From: Lysinibacillus pakistanensis
GTDB lineage: Bacteria > Bacillota > Bacilli > Bacillales_A > Planococcaceae
DNA: 64,000 nt
Assembly (NCBI GenBank): GCA_001312325.1
Contig: BBDJ01000006.1
Location: 1 to 64,000 of the forward strand
Reading direction: 5' to 3'
This document shows, piece after piece, positions 1 to 10,107 of the stretch. Within the stretch, counting starts at the first letter, position 1. Every line of letters starts with the position of its first letter. The notes beneath the pieces were generated by a model. That model did not search any database, was not told the origin of the DNA, and was given only the letters and a program-made list of their open reading frames with translations. Made by a program: the position numbers and the translations under genes.

Positions 1-165
1 GTACCGAGGCGGAGCAGAAAAGCGAGCAAGCCGAGCAAAAAGAGATGAAATCGGAGCAGAAAAAGCGTCAAGTCGAGCGAAAAAGTACTGAGGCTGAGCA
101 GGAAAGAGGACAAGCCGAGCGAAAAGATACCGAAACAGAACTGAAAAATGGGGTAAACCATCAAT
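1..165. repeat. purine-rich degenerate ~42-bp tandem repeat block
   Basis: About three and a half copies of a degenerate unit of 41-43 bp, built around a GAGCRGAAAAG core that also recurs at roughly half-unit spacing. The plus strand is almost all purine. The block is cut by the window edge. A related array with the same core and the same period lies at 40738-40942. No start codon with a ribosome site reads into it, so I treat it as an intergenic repeat rather than as a coiled-coil gene end, although the left end cannot be judged. Confidence 0.6.
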
Positions 166-170
166 TTAGT

Positions 171-217
171 AAAAAAAAAGCTCAAGCGAAACTGAAGTCC
201 AGAGACGCCTGAGCTTT
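171..217 (-). terminator. intrinsic terminator of the TetR gene
   Basis: Read on the minus strand, the arms AAAGCTCAGGCG and CGCTTGAGCTTT pair with one mismatch and are followed directly by a long T run (171-177 on the plus strand is all A). It lies about 20 bp past the stop of the TetR gene. Confidence 0.75.
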
Positions 218-237
218 CTATGACAGAGATGTGATGA

Positions 238-854
238 CTAATCGTTTTTTAATTTCATTCCATCCAAGACGATTGCTGTGAATTGTGCCATTTGAGTAGC
301 TAATTCAAAGTTTTCATTATGGATTAACCAATCGTAGACATTTGCTCGCATGCAGCGTTGAATGATTGCCTGTATTTGTGTTACTTGTAAATCAGGTCGG
401 AACTCCCCTTGCTGAACTCCTTCTGCAATGTATGAATTGATAATTTGAAAAATTTTTCGCTGTGGACTGATTAAATAATGTTCTTGTTCTACATGATTTG
501 TCATCGCAGCAGTATAGACTGTTCGTAGTAAATCTTTTCCTACCACATTTGTTAAATAGTTCATTTGCTCTTCATACAGTATTAATATTTTTTTCGCTTG
601 CTGGTAAGGAATGGTTAATGGTCTTCTCTACAGTACTATAAAAACTATCCAGTTCTTTAAATTTTTCTAAAATCACATCATATTTAGATGGGAAATGCGT
701 GTAAAATGTTCCTTTTGATACATGACATGCCTTTGTTATTTGATCAATGGAGACGTGCTCAAATCCATGTTTATTAAAGAGTTCTAAAGAAGTTTTTAAT
801 AATTTCTCTCTTGTTTCCAGTGCCTTTTTTTTGTCTATTAGTTAGTGATTCCAT
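238..854 (-). CDS. TetR/AcrR-family transcriptional regulator (two frameshifts)
   Basis: Reconstructed protein of about 205 residues. The N-terminal helix-turn-helix is clear once frames are joined (FNKHGFEHVSIDQITKA, then HVSKGTFYTHFPSKYD), the standard TetR DNA-binding domain. The rest is an all-helical ligand-binding domain that I cannot assign to a ligand. Breaks fall in an 8-T run (825-832) and a 7-T run (588-594); removing one base in each joins the frames. The start is taken at the ATG ending at 854; an alternative ATG ends at 866, closer to a GGAGG. It is divergent from the dehydrogenase operon beginning at 1156, which makes it the likely local repressor of that operon; this is inference from position only. 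Confidence 0.8.
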
Positions 855-1155
855 AGCTTCTTGCATTTCCTCCGTAAAATATGTTTCGTCTAAAAAAATC
901 AGAAATATTAAATTTATAATTGACGAACTGGGATTTATTTGATTATGATTTAATTGACCGCAGTCAATGACTTTGGTCATCTAATATATCTTGTTATTCA
1001 TGTTACGATAAATTGTTTGAATTGGCTAGTGCCCAACGAACAACAAGATAGTGTAGAAAAAGTAATATATTGAAAAGTCAATCTAACACCTTTAGTTTTT
1101 GAATTTTTTTAAATAATCTGAAATAATGAGCGAAATTTTAAAGGAGGATAACAAT

Positions 1156-2671
1156 ATGACAACGGTACAAGAGGTTAAAACATTAACGCATTTTATTGGT
1201 GGGAAGTTAATTGATGGGAAAAGTGGTCGTTTTGGTTCAGTATTCAATCCAACTACTGGAAAGGTCATTGCTAAGGTGCCACTAGCGAATGCTGAGGAAA
1301 CGCGTGAGGCTATTGAAAAGGCACAGGTAGCATTTCCGCAATGGCGAGATACGTCGGTGTCTAAGCGTGCTGAAATTGTCCTAAGATTCCGTAATCTTAT
1401 TACAGAAAATATTGAGGAGCTGTTGCAAATTATTTGTACAGAAAGCGGAAAAACTTTGGAAGATGCCAAAGGGGAAATTACACGAGGTTTAGAGTCCGTT
1501 GACTTAGCAATCGGTGCACCACAGCTAATGAAGGGGGAGTATTCCGTAAATGTGGGCGGCCAAATTAATGCTTATTCGGCAAAGTACCCTTTAGGTGTAG
1601 TGGCGGCAATTTCACCTTTTAACTTTCCAATTATGGTGCCTTTAGCACAAACAAGTATGGCTATTGCTGTTGGGAATGCTGTTGTGTTAAAGGCATCCGA
1701 ACGTGTTCCGATGACTGCCTTATATGTCAGTGAGCTGTGGAAAAAGGCTGGATTACCTGATGGGATATGGACTGTGGTAAATGGTGATAAAGATGTAGTG
1801 AATGAACTATTAGAAAATCCGGCTGTACAGGCAATTTCTTTTGTTGGATCAACACCAGTTGCTAAATACATCTATGAAACAGGTGCCAAATACGGAAAAA
1901 GAGTGACAGCACTAGGCGGTGGTAAAAATAATATGGTTGTTATGCCAGATGCTGATCTTGAGCAGGTTGCGAATGCCTTTATTGGCGCTGCATATGGAGC
2001 AGCCTCTCAACGCTGTATGGCTATCTCAACAATAATGCCTGTTGGAAAGGAGACGGCAGATCAACTTGTCGAAATTCTAAGGGAGAAAATTGCTAACTTA
2101 AAGGTTGGATCCTATACAAATCCAGAAACAGATTTCGGTCCAGTTATTTCACAGCAATCAAAGGAGGCAATAATTGCTGCGATTAATCGAGGAGAAGCGG
2201 AAGGTGCCACAGTAGTTTGTGATGGGCGAGACCTTGATATTGTAAAAGAATCAGAAGGGTTTTTTTGTTGGGCCAACATTGCTTGATAATGTAAAACCAG
2301 GGATGGAAATTTATGAGCAGGAAATATTTGGACCAGCTCGTAATGTTGTACGTGTTGATTCTTTAGAGGAAGCTATCCAACTTATTAATCGACATGAGCT
2401 TGGGAATGGTGTAACAATTTTTACGAATGATGGGCTTGCAGCACGAAAGTTTACAACAGAAATAGATGTTGGAATGGTCGGTGTAAATGTACCAATTCCA
2501 ATCCCTGTTGGATATCATAATTTTGCTGGATTTAAAGGCTCTCGCTTTGGTGAAGGGCATATGTTTGGACCAGATCAGGCACGTTTCTTTACAAAAACAA
2601 AAACAATTTCAGAGCGTTGGATGACTGGCCATACTACTTCTACATTTGCGTTCCCAAGCAATAATGATTAG
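1156..2671 (+). CDS. mmsA: CoA-acylating methylmalonate-semialdehyde dehydrogenase (one frameshift)
   Basis: Aldehyde dehydrogenase of about 500 residues, the usual length of the MmsA/IolA family, which converts (methyl)malonate semialdehyde to acetyl- or propionyl-CoA with NAD and CoA in the cytosol. Visible landmarks are the ISPFNFP loop, the FVGSTPVA NAD-binding segment and the nucleophile Cys287 in GAASQRCMAI. The C-terminal half, beginning in the segment VGPTLLDNV, is in another frame because of a 7-T run at 2260-2266; six T restores it. The ATG at 1156 follows AAGGAGG with 8 bases spacing; an in-frame ATG at 1126 lacks a site. First gene of a three-dehydrogenase operon. IolA-type subfamily is likely, exact substrate uncertain. 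Confidence 0.85.
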
Positions 2672-2693
2672 AGCAGGAATTGGAGGAGCTATA

Positions 2694-3456
2694 TTGAAAG
2701 AAAAGACTGTCTTTATTACAGGTGCAGCTCGTGGCATTGGTCTAGCCATCGCGCAGGCATTTGCAGAACAAGGTGCGCATGTAGTCATTACTGATAAGAA
2801 TACAGAACTTCTACAAGAGGCAATCCAACAAAATCCTCAATTGACAGCCTTCACATGTGATGTGACAGATGAGCAGGCAATATGCGATGCGATTGATTTT
2901 ACTGTTAAAAAAATTTAAGACTATAGATATTTTAGTGAATAATGCTGGGTTTCAACATGTTTCTTTAATAGAGGATTTCACTACAGAAATTTTCGAATCT
3001 ATGCAAAAAGTAATGCTAGTTGCACCGTTTGTAGCTATGAAGTACGCATTACCACATATGAAGAAGAATAATTATGGACGCATTATTAATATGGCCTCTA
3101 TTAATGGTGTTATTGGCTTTGCAGGTAAAGCAGGGTACAATGCAGCAAAGCATGGTGTGATTGGTCTTACGAAAGTAGCAGCGCTAGAGGTAGCTACCAA
3201 TGGGATAACAGTAAATGCAATTTGTCCAGGATATGTGGATACAGATTTAGTACGACAACAATTTTCGGATTTAGCTAAAACGAGAGGGATAAAAGTAACC
3301 GAAGTATTAGAGCAAGTGCTTTATCCCCTCGTTCCTCAAAAACGTCTACTCGATGTAACTGAAATCACAGGTCTTGCCCTTTATTTAGCGAGTGATATGG
3401 CAAAGGGTGTCACTGGGCAAGCACTAATCTTAGATGGTGGATATACAGCACAATAG
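2694..3456 (+). CDS. short-chain dehydrogenase, 3-hydroxybutyrate dehydrogenase type (one frameshift)
   Basis: Classical SDR of about 254 residues. It shows the dinucleotide motif TGAARGIG near the N-terminus, NNAG, the catalytic YNAAK after a serine-containing segment (MASINGVIGFAGKAGYNAAKH), and the CPGYVDTDLV loop. The long insertion after that loop and the ending DGGYTAQ resemble bacterial D-3-hydroxybutyrate dehydrogenases, which interconvert hydroxybutyrate and acetoacetate. The TTG start at 2694 follows GGAGGAG. A 7-A run at 2907-2913 splits the frame; six A gives continuous VKKFKTIDILVNNAG. It lies 22 bp after mmsA and 17 bp before the next gene, so the three are surely co-transcribed. 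The substrate assignment is by resemblance only. Confidence 0.8.
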
Positions 3457-3473
3457 CATAGGGAGGGAGAATT

Positions 3474-4659
3474 ATGATTCAAACAAAAACAATCTTTACT
3501 GTCCATTCGCCAGCAACTATTGTATATGGACGAGATGCCTTTGAGGAAGTTGGGGTATATGCAAAAAAGTTGGGGAATAAGGCACTTATTATAAGTGACC
3601 CTATTATGGATAGCTTAGGTTTTGTCAACCAATGTCGCACATATTTAAAGGCGCAAGGATTGGAAGCTGTTTCATATTTGGGTGTAACAACAGAGCCAGT
3701 AGATACGTATGTTGCTGAAGGACAAGATGTTTTGCAAGCTGAAGGCTGTGATGTCATCATTTCAGTTGGGGGTGGAAGCTGTATTGACACGGGGAAAGCG
3801 ATTGCCGTTGTGGCGACAAATGGTGGCTATATAGGCGATTATATAAAAATGCAAAAAAATTGCAGAGCAAGCACTATCCCTCATATTGCAATCCCAACAA
3901 CAGCAGGCACTGGCTCTGAGGCAACGGATGCAACAGTTATTACAAATACGCAAAATGATGTAAAAATGATGATCAAGCAACCTGCCTTTATGCCTACCAT
4001 TGCGATTGTTGATCCCGTATTAACGGTTACCTCTCCCCCTGCTATTACTGCAGCAACTGGTATTGATGCTTTGAGCCATGCGATTGAGAGTTATTTATCT
4101 CGCTTAGCACATCCCTATTCGAATGTGCTAGCATTATCAGCGATGGAATCAATCGTCAATAATCTGTTTAGGGTATATGAACATGGTGATGATATTGATG
4201 CTCGGGAGGCCATGTCGCTAGGCTCCTTGCAGGCGGGCCTATCGTTCTCTAATGCGTCTGTTGCTTTAGTGCATGGAATGTCTCGACCAATTGGAGCTTT
4301 ATTCCATGTACCTCATGGAATATCCAATGCTATGCTTTTACCAGTAGTTTTGGAGTTTTCTAAGGATGCCTGTATTAATCAACTTGCAGACCTCGGCGAA
4401 TTTTTCAATAAGGATGGTAAATTATTAACGAAGGAAGAGCTTGCAGATTTAGCGATTATTTCTATTAAAGAGATGTGTAAAAAAAATGAGCATCGGTAAT
4501 TTAAAACAATGGGGAATTGAGGAAGATGCCTTTTATGCGGCTATCCCAAAAATGACCGTTGATGCAATTGCTAGTGGAAGTCCAGGCAATAATCCTAAAA
4601 TACCTACAGAAGATGAGCTAAGAGAACTTTATAAAATAGCCTATCATTATGAGTTTTAG
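3474..4659 (+). CDS. iron-containing (group III) alcohol dehydrogenase (frameshift near the end)
   Basis: About 394 residues after joining frames. The NAD motif GGGSCID, the PTTAGTGSEAT segment and the metal ligands in DALSHAIESY and in HGMSRPIGALFHVPHG (Asp and three His) are all present, as in the Fe-ADH family that includes 1,3-propanediol and 4-hydroxybutyrate dehydrogenases. An 8-A run at 4479-4486 causes an early stop at 4499; with seven A the protein continues through MSIGNLKQWGI to a stop at 4657. Good GGGAGGG ribosome site before the ATG. As third gene of the operon it probably reduces or oxidises a hydroxy-acid or alcohol in the same pathway as the upstream SDR and MMSDH. Confidence 0.85.
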
Positions 4660-4706
4660 TTAATTAAGTGATTAAGGGAGTTTTAAATAATTAATTGCTG
4701 AATGAC

Positions 4707-4737
4707 GAACTATTCAAGAGTCTTGAATGGTTCTTTT
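4707..4737 (+). terminator. intrinsic terminator of the dehydrogenase operon
   Basis: Arms GAACTATTCAAGA and TCTTGAATGGTTC form a near-perfect stem followed by five T, about 50 bp after the alcohol dehydrogenase stop. Confidence 0.85.
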
Positions 4738-4855
4738 TATGTAAAAAAGATTTATCAATTTTCCCTGACTATTTGCAGAATTAATATGACATATCCGAGA
4801 AAATATAGTAATATTTATATGAATCATCATTCATTTTTATAAAGGGGGAAATGGT

Positions 4856-5623
4856 ATGTTGCAGGGGAAAACAATTATTATTACGGGTGGATCAAGTGGA
4901 ATGGGACTATATATGGCTAAGAACTTTGTTGCCGAAGGAGCGAATGTTGTTATCACAGGCCGCAATGAAGAACGTTTAGCAGAGGCAAAGGCCTTTATTT
5001 TAGAGGCTGGAACTTCAATTGAGACTTTCCAAATGGATGTTCGAGTTCCAGAGCATGCAGAGGCGATGCTAGCATTTGCTGTTGAAAAATTTGGACAGGT
5101 TGATGGGCTTGTGAATAATGCTGCTGGGAATTTTATCGTACGCGCGGAAGACTTATCACCGAATGGCTGGAAGGCTGTTGTTGATATTGTGTTAAATGGT
5201 ACATTCTTCTGTTCTTCTGCTGTTGGTAAGTATTGGATTCAGAATAATATAAAAGGATCCATTTTAAATATGGTTGCAACTTATGCATGGAATGCTGGCG
5301 CAGGGGTTGTTCATTCAGCGGCTGCTAAAGCGGGCGTCTTATCTTTAACGAGAACACTAGCTGTTGAATGGGGAAAACAGTACGGGATTCGAGTGAATGC
5401 AATTGCACCAGGTCCAATTGAGCGTACAGGTGGTGCAGAAAGGCTTTGGGAGTCAGAGGCTGCAGCTGCTCGTACATTAGATTCTGTACCGTTAGGGCGT
5501 ACAGGAACCCCTGAGGAGATTGCTGACTTGGCAACATTCATGCTGTCTGCTAAAGCTAGCTATATGAATGGTGAATGTGTGACGCTTGATGGTGGACAAT
5601 GGCTTAATCAGTATCCATTCTAA
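4856..5623 (+). CDS. fadH: 2,4-dienoyl-CoA reductase, SDR family
   Basis: Intact 255-residue SDR. The cofactor motif is TGGSSGMG (residues 10-17), followed by NNAAGNF and by the late-fold motif APGPIERTGGAERLW, which are characteristic of the B. subtilis FadH/YkuF and mitochondrial DECR type of NADPH-dependent 2,4-dienoyl-CoA reductase used for beta-oxidation of unsaturated fatty acids. The usual SDR Tyr-x-x-x-Lys is replaced by HSAAAKAG, as expected for this subfamily, which lacks the catalytic tyrosine. AAAGGGGG ribosome site 9 bases before the ATG. In B. subtilis it also lies in the yku region; here cbpB and ccpC (ykuL, ykuM) follow closely, which supports the assignment. Confidence 0.85.
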   Translation: MLQGKTIIITGGSSGMGLYMAKNFVAEGANVVITGRNEERLAEAKAFILEAGTSIETFQMDVRVPEHAEAMLAFAVEKFGQVDGLVNNAAGNFIVRAEDLSPNGWKAVVDIVLNGTFFCSSAVGKYWIQNNIKGSILNMVATYAWNAGAGVVHSAAAKAGVLSLTRTLAVEWGKQYGIRVNAIAPGPIERTGGAERLWESEAAAARTLDSVPLGRTGTPEEIADLATFMLSAKASYMNGECVTLDGGQWLNQYPF

Positions 5624-5690
5624 ACAAAATAATTTGCATAATGAAGAGTCGGATTGACGCATACTAAGGGTAAAGAAAGGAGTTTTGCCA

Positions 5691-5932
5691 ATGGGTATGT
5701 GGTTAATACCGGCTCTTATTGCCATTACAATCATTTCCGTTATTTCTTTTGTGTCGACATTAAGGATTGCGAAAATGACCTCTGAACGAAAGTCAGAAAA
5801 TGATACACCGATTTCAGAAACGGTTGAAGAGTATGCAACAATGCTAAATCCTATTGTATGGGTTTATCTCATTTTTTTTACTTTTTTTAGGTGGTATGAT
5901 TTTTTTATTACTGGAGTCAGGCAGGCTATTAA
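5691..5932 (+). CDS. small two-helix membrane protein (two probable frameshifts)
   Basis: About 80 residues, one hydrophobic helix at the N-terminus (IPALIAITIISVISFVST), a charged linker with many Glu and Lys, then a second helix in the segment LNPIVWVYLIFF. As read, the second helix collapses into mixed sequence. Removing one T from the run at 5882-5888 and one from the run at 5900-5906 gives a cleaner ending GGMIFYYWSQAGY with a stop at 5930-5932, just before a hairpin. Uncorrected, the frame runs to 5963. AAAGGAG sits 9 bases before the ATG. I do not recognise the family; it is a conserved-looking membrane protein of unknown role between fadH and cbpB. Confidence 0.6.
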
Positions 5933-5941
5933 AATTGGTAT

Positions 5942-5969
5942 CTTCATTCAGATGCATGTCTGAATGAAG
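5942..5969 (+). terminator. 11-bp perfect stem-loop after the small membrane protein gene
   Basis: Arms CTTCATTCAGA and TCTGAATGAAG pair perfectly around a 6-base loop. No T run follows, so termination is uncertain; it may instead be an RNA-stabilising stem. Confidence 0.45.
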
Positions 5970-6092
5970 GTCCCCAACTTACGACTTAGTTTAGTTCAAA
6001 ACATTAAAATCATTCGTGGTTCTTTAAAAACTCTTCTCTACCTTGTCGTGGTCATAAAAGGAAAAGTTATGATATGATAAAAAGGAAGCACC

Positions 6093-6114
6093 CTGTTCTT
6101 CATAGTAAGAACAG
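6093..6114 (+). promoter_or_regulatory. hairpin immediately before the cbpB ribosome site
   Basis: Arms CTGTTCTT and AAGAACAG (8 bp) surround a 6-base loop and end only a few bases before the GGAG of cbpB. Such placement could affect translation start, or could simply be the end of a small leader. A TATGAT hexamer lies upstream at 6068-6073. No known riboswitch fold is visible. Confidence 0.35.
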
Positions 6115-6131
6115 TAAAGGAGAAGAAGTTC

Positions 6132-6572
6132 ATGATTTCAACTAACAGCAAAGACTTATTAGCAATGCCAATTAGTGATTTTATTATTTCATCTGAAAAG
6201 GTTGCACATGTACAAAGTGGGAATAGTGCAGAGCATGCACTCCTTGTACTTACACGTACAGGGTATTCGTCGATACCTGTTTTAGATTTGAAATACCGAC
6301 TTCAAGGGCTACTAAGCATGAAAATGATTACAGAATCCATTCTTGGACTCGAACATATTGAATATGAAAAGCTTCCTGATATTAAAGTGGATACAATTAT
6401 GGAGAAAGATATTGCTGTATTAAAGTTAACAGATACTTTTCAGCGGGCTCTTGATTTAGTGATTAATCATGCCTTTTTATGTGTTGTGGACGAAGAAGGT
6501 ACATTTGCAGGGATTTTAACAAGACGTGTAATTTTAAAGCAATTGAAAAAATATATTTATCTAAAAGAGTAG
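6132..6572 (+). CDS. cbpB: CBS-pair protein, c-di-AMP-binding protein CbpB type
   Basis: Intact 146-residue protein made of two CBS motifs (roughly residues 15-72 and 85-140) and nothing else. This architecture, the opening around PISDFIISSEKVAHVQ and the position directly upstream of ccpC match B. subtilis YkuL, renamed CbpB, a cytosolic c-di-AMP receptor that influences the stringent-response enzyme Rel. That function is established for the B. subtilis and Listeria proteins and is inferred here. GGAGAAG precedes the ATG. A hairpin between it and the next gene suggests partial transcript separation. Confidence 0.8.
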   Translation: MISTNSKDLLAMPISDFIISSEKVAHVQSGNSAEHALLVLTRTGYSSIPVLDLKYRLQGLLSMKMITESILGLEHIEYEKLPDIKVDTIMEKDIAVLKLTDTFQRALDLVINHAFLCVVDEEGTFAGILTRRVILKQLKKYIYLKE

Positions 6573-6579
6573 TAGGGTA

Positions 6580-6616
6580 AGAGGGGGACTCAGATGAAAA
6601 TCATGAGACCCTCTTT
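6580..6616 (+). terminator. probable terminator between cbpB and ccpC
   Basis: Outer arms AGAGGG and CCCTCT with an inner CTCA/TGAG pairing, followed by a short TTT. Weak T tract, so read-through into ccpC is plausible. Confidence 0.5.
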
Positions 6617-6641
6617 GCTTGTATTGGAGGTTTACTGATTG

Positions 6642-7531
6642 ATGGCAACAGAAGCTGAAATCTTAAAAGTATTAGCTGAGGAACGCAATATGCGAAAGGC
6701 AGCAGAACGTCTATTTTTATCCCAGCCAGCGCTTTCTCAACGTTTGCAAACGATTGAAAAGGATTGGGGAGCGCAACTATTTATTCGTTCGCAAAAAGGA
6801 TTGACGGCAACACCTGCTGGAGAGCTAGTGATTGGCTATGCCACAGAAATGCTAAGTAAAAAAAGAAGAGATTTTTGAAACAATCCAATCATTGACAACA
6901 AAAGTAAATGGGACATTGAAAATCGCCTGTGCTTCGATTGTTGGGCAAAACTGGCTACCTAAAATATTGAAGGATTTTGTAGCAAAATATCCTGAGGCGA
7001 AGATCTCGCTTATGACAGGCTGGAGCTCTGAAATTGTGAAAGCACTGTATGAAGGAGAGGCTCATGTGGGGATTGTTCGTGGACAGGTTGATTGGAAGGG
7101 AGAAAAAAATTCATCTTTTTCGGGATACCCTTTATTTAGTTGATAAGGAATTAAAAACAATTGAAGATGTACTTTCTACAGAGCGACCTTTTATTCAATT
7201 TAAAAGTGATTCTAATTATTATCAAGAAATTCAACAATGGTGGCAGCAGCATTTTGCTTCAAATCCTAGACGACAAATTTTGGTTGATCAAATTGAAATC
7301 TGTAAACAAATGGCATTAGACGGCATTGGTTATGCAATTTTACCCTCCATCACTTTAAATGATCATGATGGTATTAATAAAATAGCTCTTACAAATAATG
7401 AAAAAGAATTTGGTTTAACGCGCGATACATGGTTAATAGGGTATGAATCCTCATTTGAATTGCGGCAAGTAGAGGCTTTCGTCGAAGTGGTACAAGATCA
7501 TGCACGATGCTTGTTTGATTACTTGAAATAG
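6642..7531 (+). CDS. ccpC: LysR-family regulator, CcpC type (two frameshifts)
   Basis: About 295 residues once joined. The N-terminal winged helix reads EERNMRKAAERLFLSQPALS, and the effector domain contains GQNWLPKILKDFVAKYPEA, ERPFIQFKSDS and DQIEICKQMALDGIGYAILP. These are closely like B. subtilis CcpC (YkuM), the citrate-responsive repressor of citrate synthase and aconitase genes, and synteny with cbpB agrees. Seven-A runs at 6858-6864 and 7103-7109 break the frame; six A in each restores SKKEEIFE and GEKIHLFRD. The start is the ATG at 6642 after TTGGAGG; a TTG three bases earlier has better spacing. Confidence 0.75.
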
Positions 7532-7541
7532 AAAATATAAA

Positions 7542-7586
7542 GGCAATCTAGAGTAATAGCGAAATTACTTTCTGGATTGTCTTTTT
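7542..7586 (+). terminator. intrinsic terminator of ccpC
   Basis: Arms GGCAATCTAGAGTAAT and ATTACTTTCTGGATTGTC pair with a small internal loop, then five T. Confidence 0.8.
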
Positions 7587-7703
7587 AATTCTTAAGAGTT
7601 TATGAATATTCATGAAGATTGCATAAGAAATGGAACAAAATTCAATTTTAAACGTATAATTATGTAACCATTAATATTTATAGACAAAAAAGGGGTTGAG
7701 CTT

Positions 7704-10107
7704 TTGAAAAAAAACGAATATCACGGCACTCGTATTCCTATTTATGCTTGTTATTAGCTTTCTTCTACCTGTGGAGCAGGCAAAAGCAGCTGCAACGTTA
7801 GAGGTACAAGCTAAGGTAGGAATTACAGGAAAAGCAAAATATCAATCACTAGTGCCGCTTCAAGTAACCGTAAAAAAATAATGGTGCAGATTTTTCAGGA
7901 GATATGGCTATTAATGCTTCTAGCTCCTATGCAGCTGCATCCGCACTAGTATTGCCGATTGATATTGCAGCAGGAGAAGAAAAAAAACATTTGATTTTTA
8001 TTTAGATGGTTTAGCTGATTATTCAGACGCAGATTTATTTGCCTTTTATGAGGGAAGCATTGAAAAGGGAAAAAAAAGTTGATTATAAAGGAACAAAACG
8101 AATACAAGGTAACTTTTTAGATCCGTCTTCTGTATTTATTTATACGCTAACAGATAAAAGTGATCGCTTATCAGCATTTTTACGCCTGTCTCAATTTGCT
8201 GCTCAAAACAATGTTGAGGTTTTTAATTTAAAGCAAATAAAAAAATTTTACATTACCTGATGATGCGCAAGGCTTTGCGATGGCGAACATTATTGTCATC
8301 GATGAAATTGCCATCGCTGATCTATCGGAAAAACAACAACAGGCTTTATTTAAATGGGTACAGGACGGCGGTACTTTGTTAGTGGGAGCTGGTGATCAAG
8401 TAAATGCAACAGCTGGCATATTTAAGGATCATTTACCGCTCACATTATCACAGCAATTGACAACCGTTTCCGCTGATAGCTTATCAAAAATATCAGGTGG
8501 GGGTATTTTTTCACAACCGATATCTGTTTTTGCAGCAACTGGAAATGAAGGAAGTTCACCGATATTAACAGACAATAATACCCTTCTAGCATCTAAGAAA
8601 AAGATTGGTAGTGGAGAAATTATTCAAACTGCCTTTTCATTAGGAGATCAACCACTCGCTTCAATGGATGGCTATGCAACATTAGCAGCAAAATTATTGG
8701 ATATTCAAAGTCTTTCTCAGCAGGGATGATGGGGCGCGGTCAGTCAACAATGGATCGACTGGCTTATGAACTGAATGATGTAAACGAAATATTCCCATCC
8801 TTCGAAGTATCTGTTAGCTATATGTTAATCGTTATCATATTATATATTTTAATTATTGGACCGATTTTATATTTTATCCTAAAGAAAATAGACAAGCGTG
8901 AACAGGCGTGGTGGATAATTCCAATTATGTCAGTTGCGTTATCGATTGTTTTGTTCATTTTCGGTGCGAAGGATCGAATTGTACAGCCTCAAATTCAGCA
9001 ATCAGCATTTTTTTAAAGTGAATGAAGATAGTAGTTTAAATGGCTATTATGTAGAATCCCTACTAACAAACAGAAGTGGTAATTTTGTTGTGAATGCAGA
9101 TAAGGATACTAGTGCATTTGCGCTTCGTCGAAATAATAGTTTCACAGGAACAAGTGGAAATTTACATGAATCATCTTACATTAAAGAAAATGCAAATGGC
9201 TCTACTTTAACTTTACGTGATTTAAACTATTGGTCCGTTCAGTCCTTTGCAGGAAAAACATCGGCGCAAAACATTGGCAAAATGGATATCGATATAACGT
9301 TAAAAAAATGAAAAATTAACAGGGACAATTAAAAATAATTTTCCGTTTGCTTTAAAGGATATTACCTTAATCTCTGGTATTAAAGAAGTTAAGCTGGGCG
9401 ATATAGAGGCGAATGGAACTCTTAAAGTAGATAAAGAGTTTACGGCGACTGTTCTTCAAAAGCCATCTACATTTACGAGCTACAATTATAATTATCCATC
9501 GAAGAAGGAAGAAGTAAATCCACTACGAATTGAGCGGATGCAAACTTTAGCACTGCCACTAGTTGAAAATGATAAGAGACCTGTTATAACTGCATGGGCT
9601 GAACAAGCCATTGCTGGTGTGGAGCTTGAAACAAGTGCCAAAATGTCACCTATTTCTTATTTTATTCAGCCGTTTGATGGCAAAGTAGAGCTATCAGGGC
9701 CATTTACGATGAAACGTAATAACTTTTCGTATTCAGTAAATCCTCAATCCGCTAATGCGTATTACGATAAAATAGATGAGCAATTAAATAATTGGTATAT
9801 GTCAGATGGTTTATATGAGGTATCCATTGCAATGCCAGATAACTTTATGAGTTCAGTTCAAACATTAAATGAACTAACTGTTTCAAATAAGGATGTTAAG
9901 CGTATGCAATTGTCGATTTGGAATAATGAAACGAAAAATTATGAGCCATTAGTAGATACAAAACAAGTGTTTACAGAGAACATATCAAAGTATTTCAATG
10001 AAAATGGCGAGTTGCTTATGGAGATTAAATTTGGGCCAGATCAAACAGGTGAGCAAACAAAATTACCAGATGTAGAGCTGAAGGGAGTGGCGAAAAATAA
10101 TGATTGA
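7704..10107 (+). CDS. membrane-anchored surface protein with GATase-like domain (many frameshifts)
   Basis: One protein of about 800 residues in pieces. Order: signal peptide (ITALVFLFMLVISFLLPVEQAKA), a beta-rich segment, an alpha/beta domain like the class I glutamine-amidotransferase fold (NIIVIDEIAIADL, GGTLLVGAGDQV), two membrane helices (YMLIVIILYILIIGPILYFI and a second after WWIIP), and a large C-terminal extracytoplasmic domain. Breaks at 7707, 7872, 7980, 8070, 8239, 9008 and 9303 are all 7- or 8-base A/T runs. At 8726 there is instead an ATGA overlap, so the gene could be two coupled genes there. TTG start after a GGGGTTGAG site. It opens the ABC-MoxR-VWA operon and overlaps the ABC ATPase by 8 bp. 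Function unknown. Confidence 0.7.

Noticed and set aside
1126..1155. Start of the semialdehyde dehydrogenase at an ATG 30 bases upstream
   Set aside because: AAGGAGG lies between the two ATGs at correct spacing for 1156 only.
2260..2266. Programmed ribosomal frameshift in the dehydrogenase gene
   Set aside because: The same kind of break in 7-8 base runs occurs in dozens of unrelated genes, with no stimulatory hairpin, so error is simpler.
8726..8729. Gene boundary inside the surface protein gene
   Set aside because: ATGA overlap could mean two genes, but the signal peptide, domain order and absence of a ribosome site at 8726 favour one protein; left as an open alternative in the feature entry.
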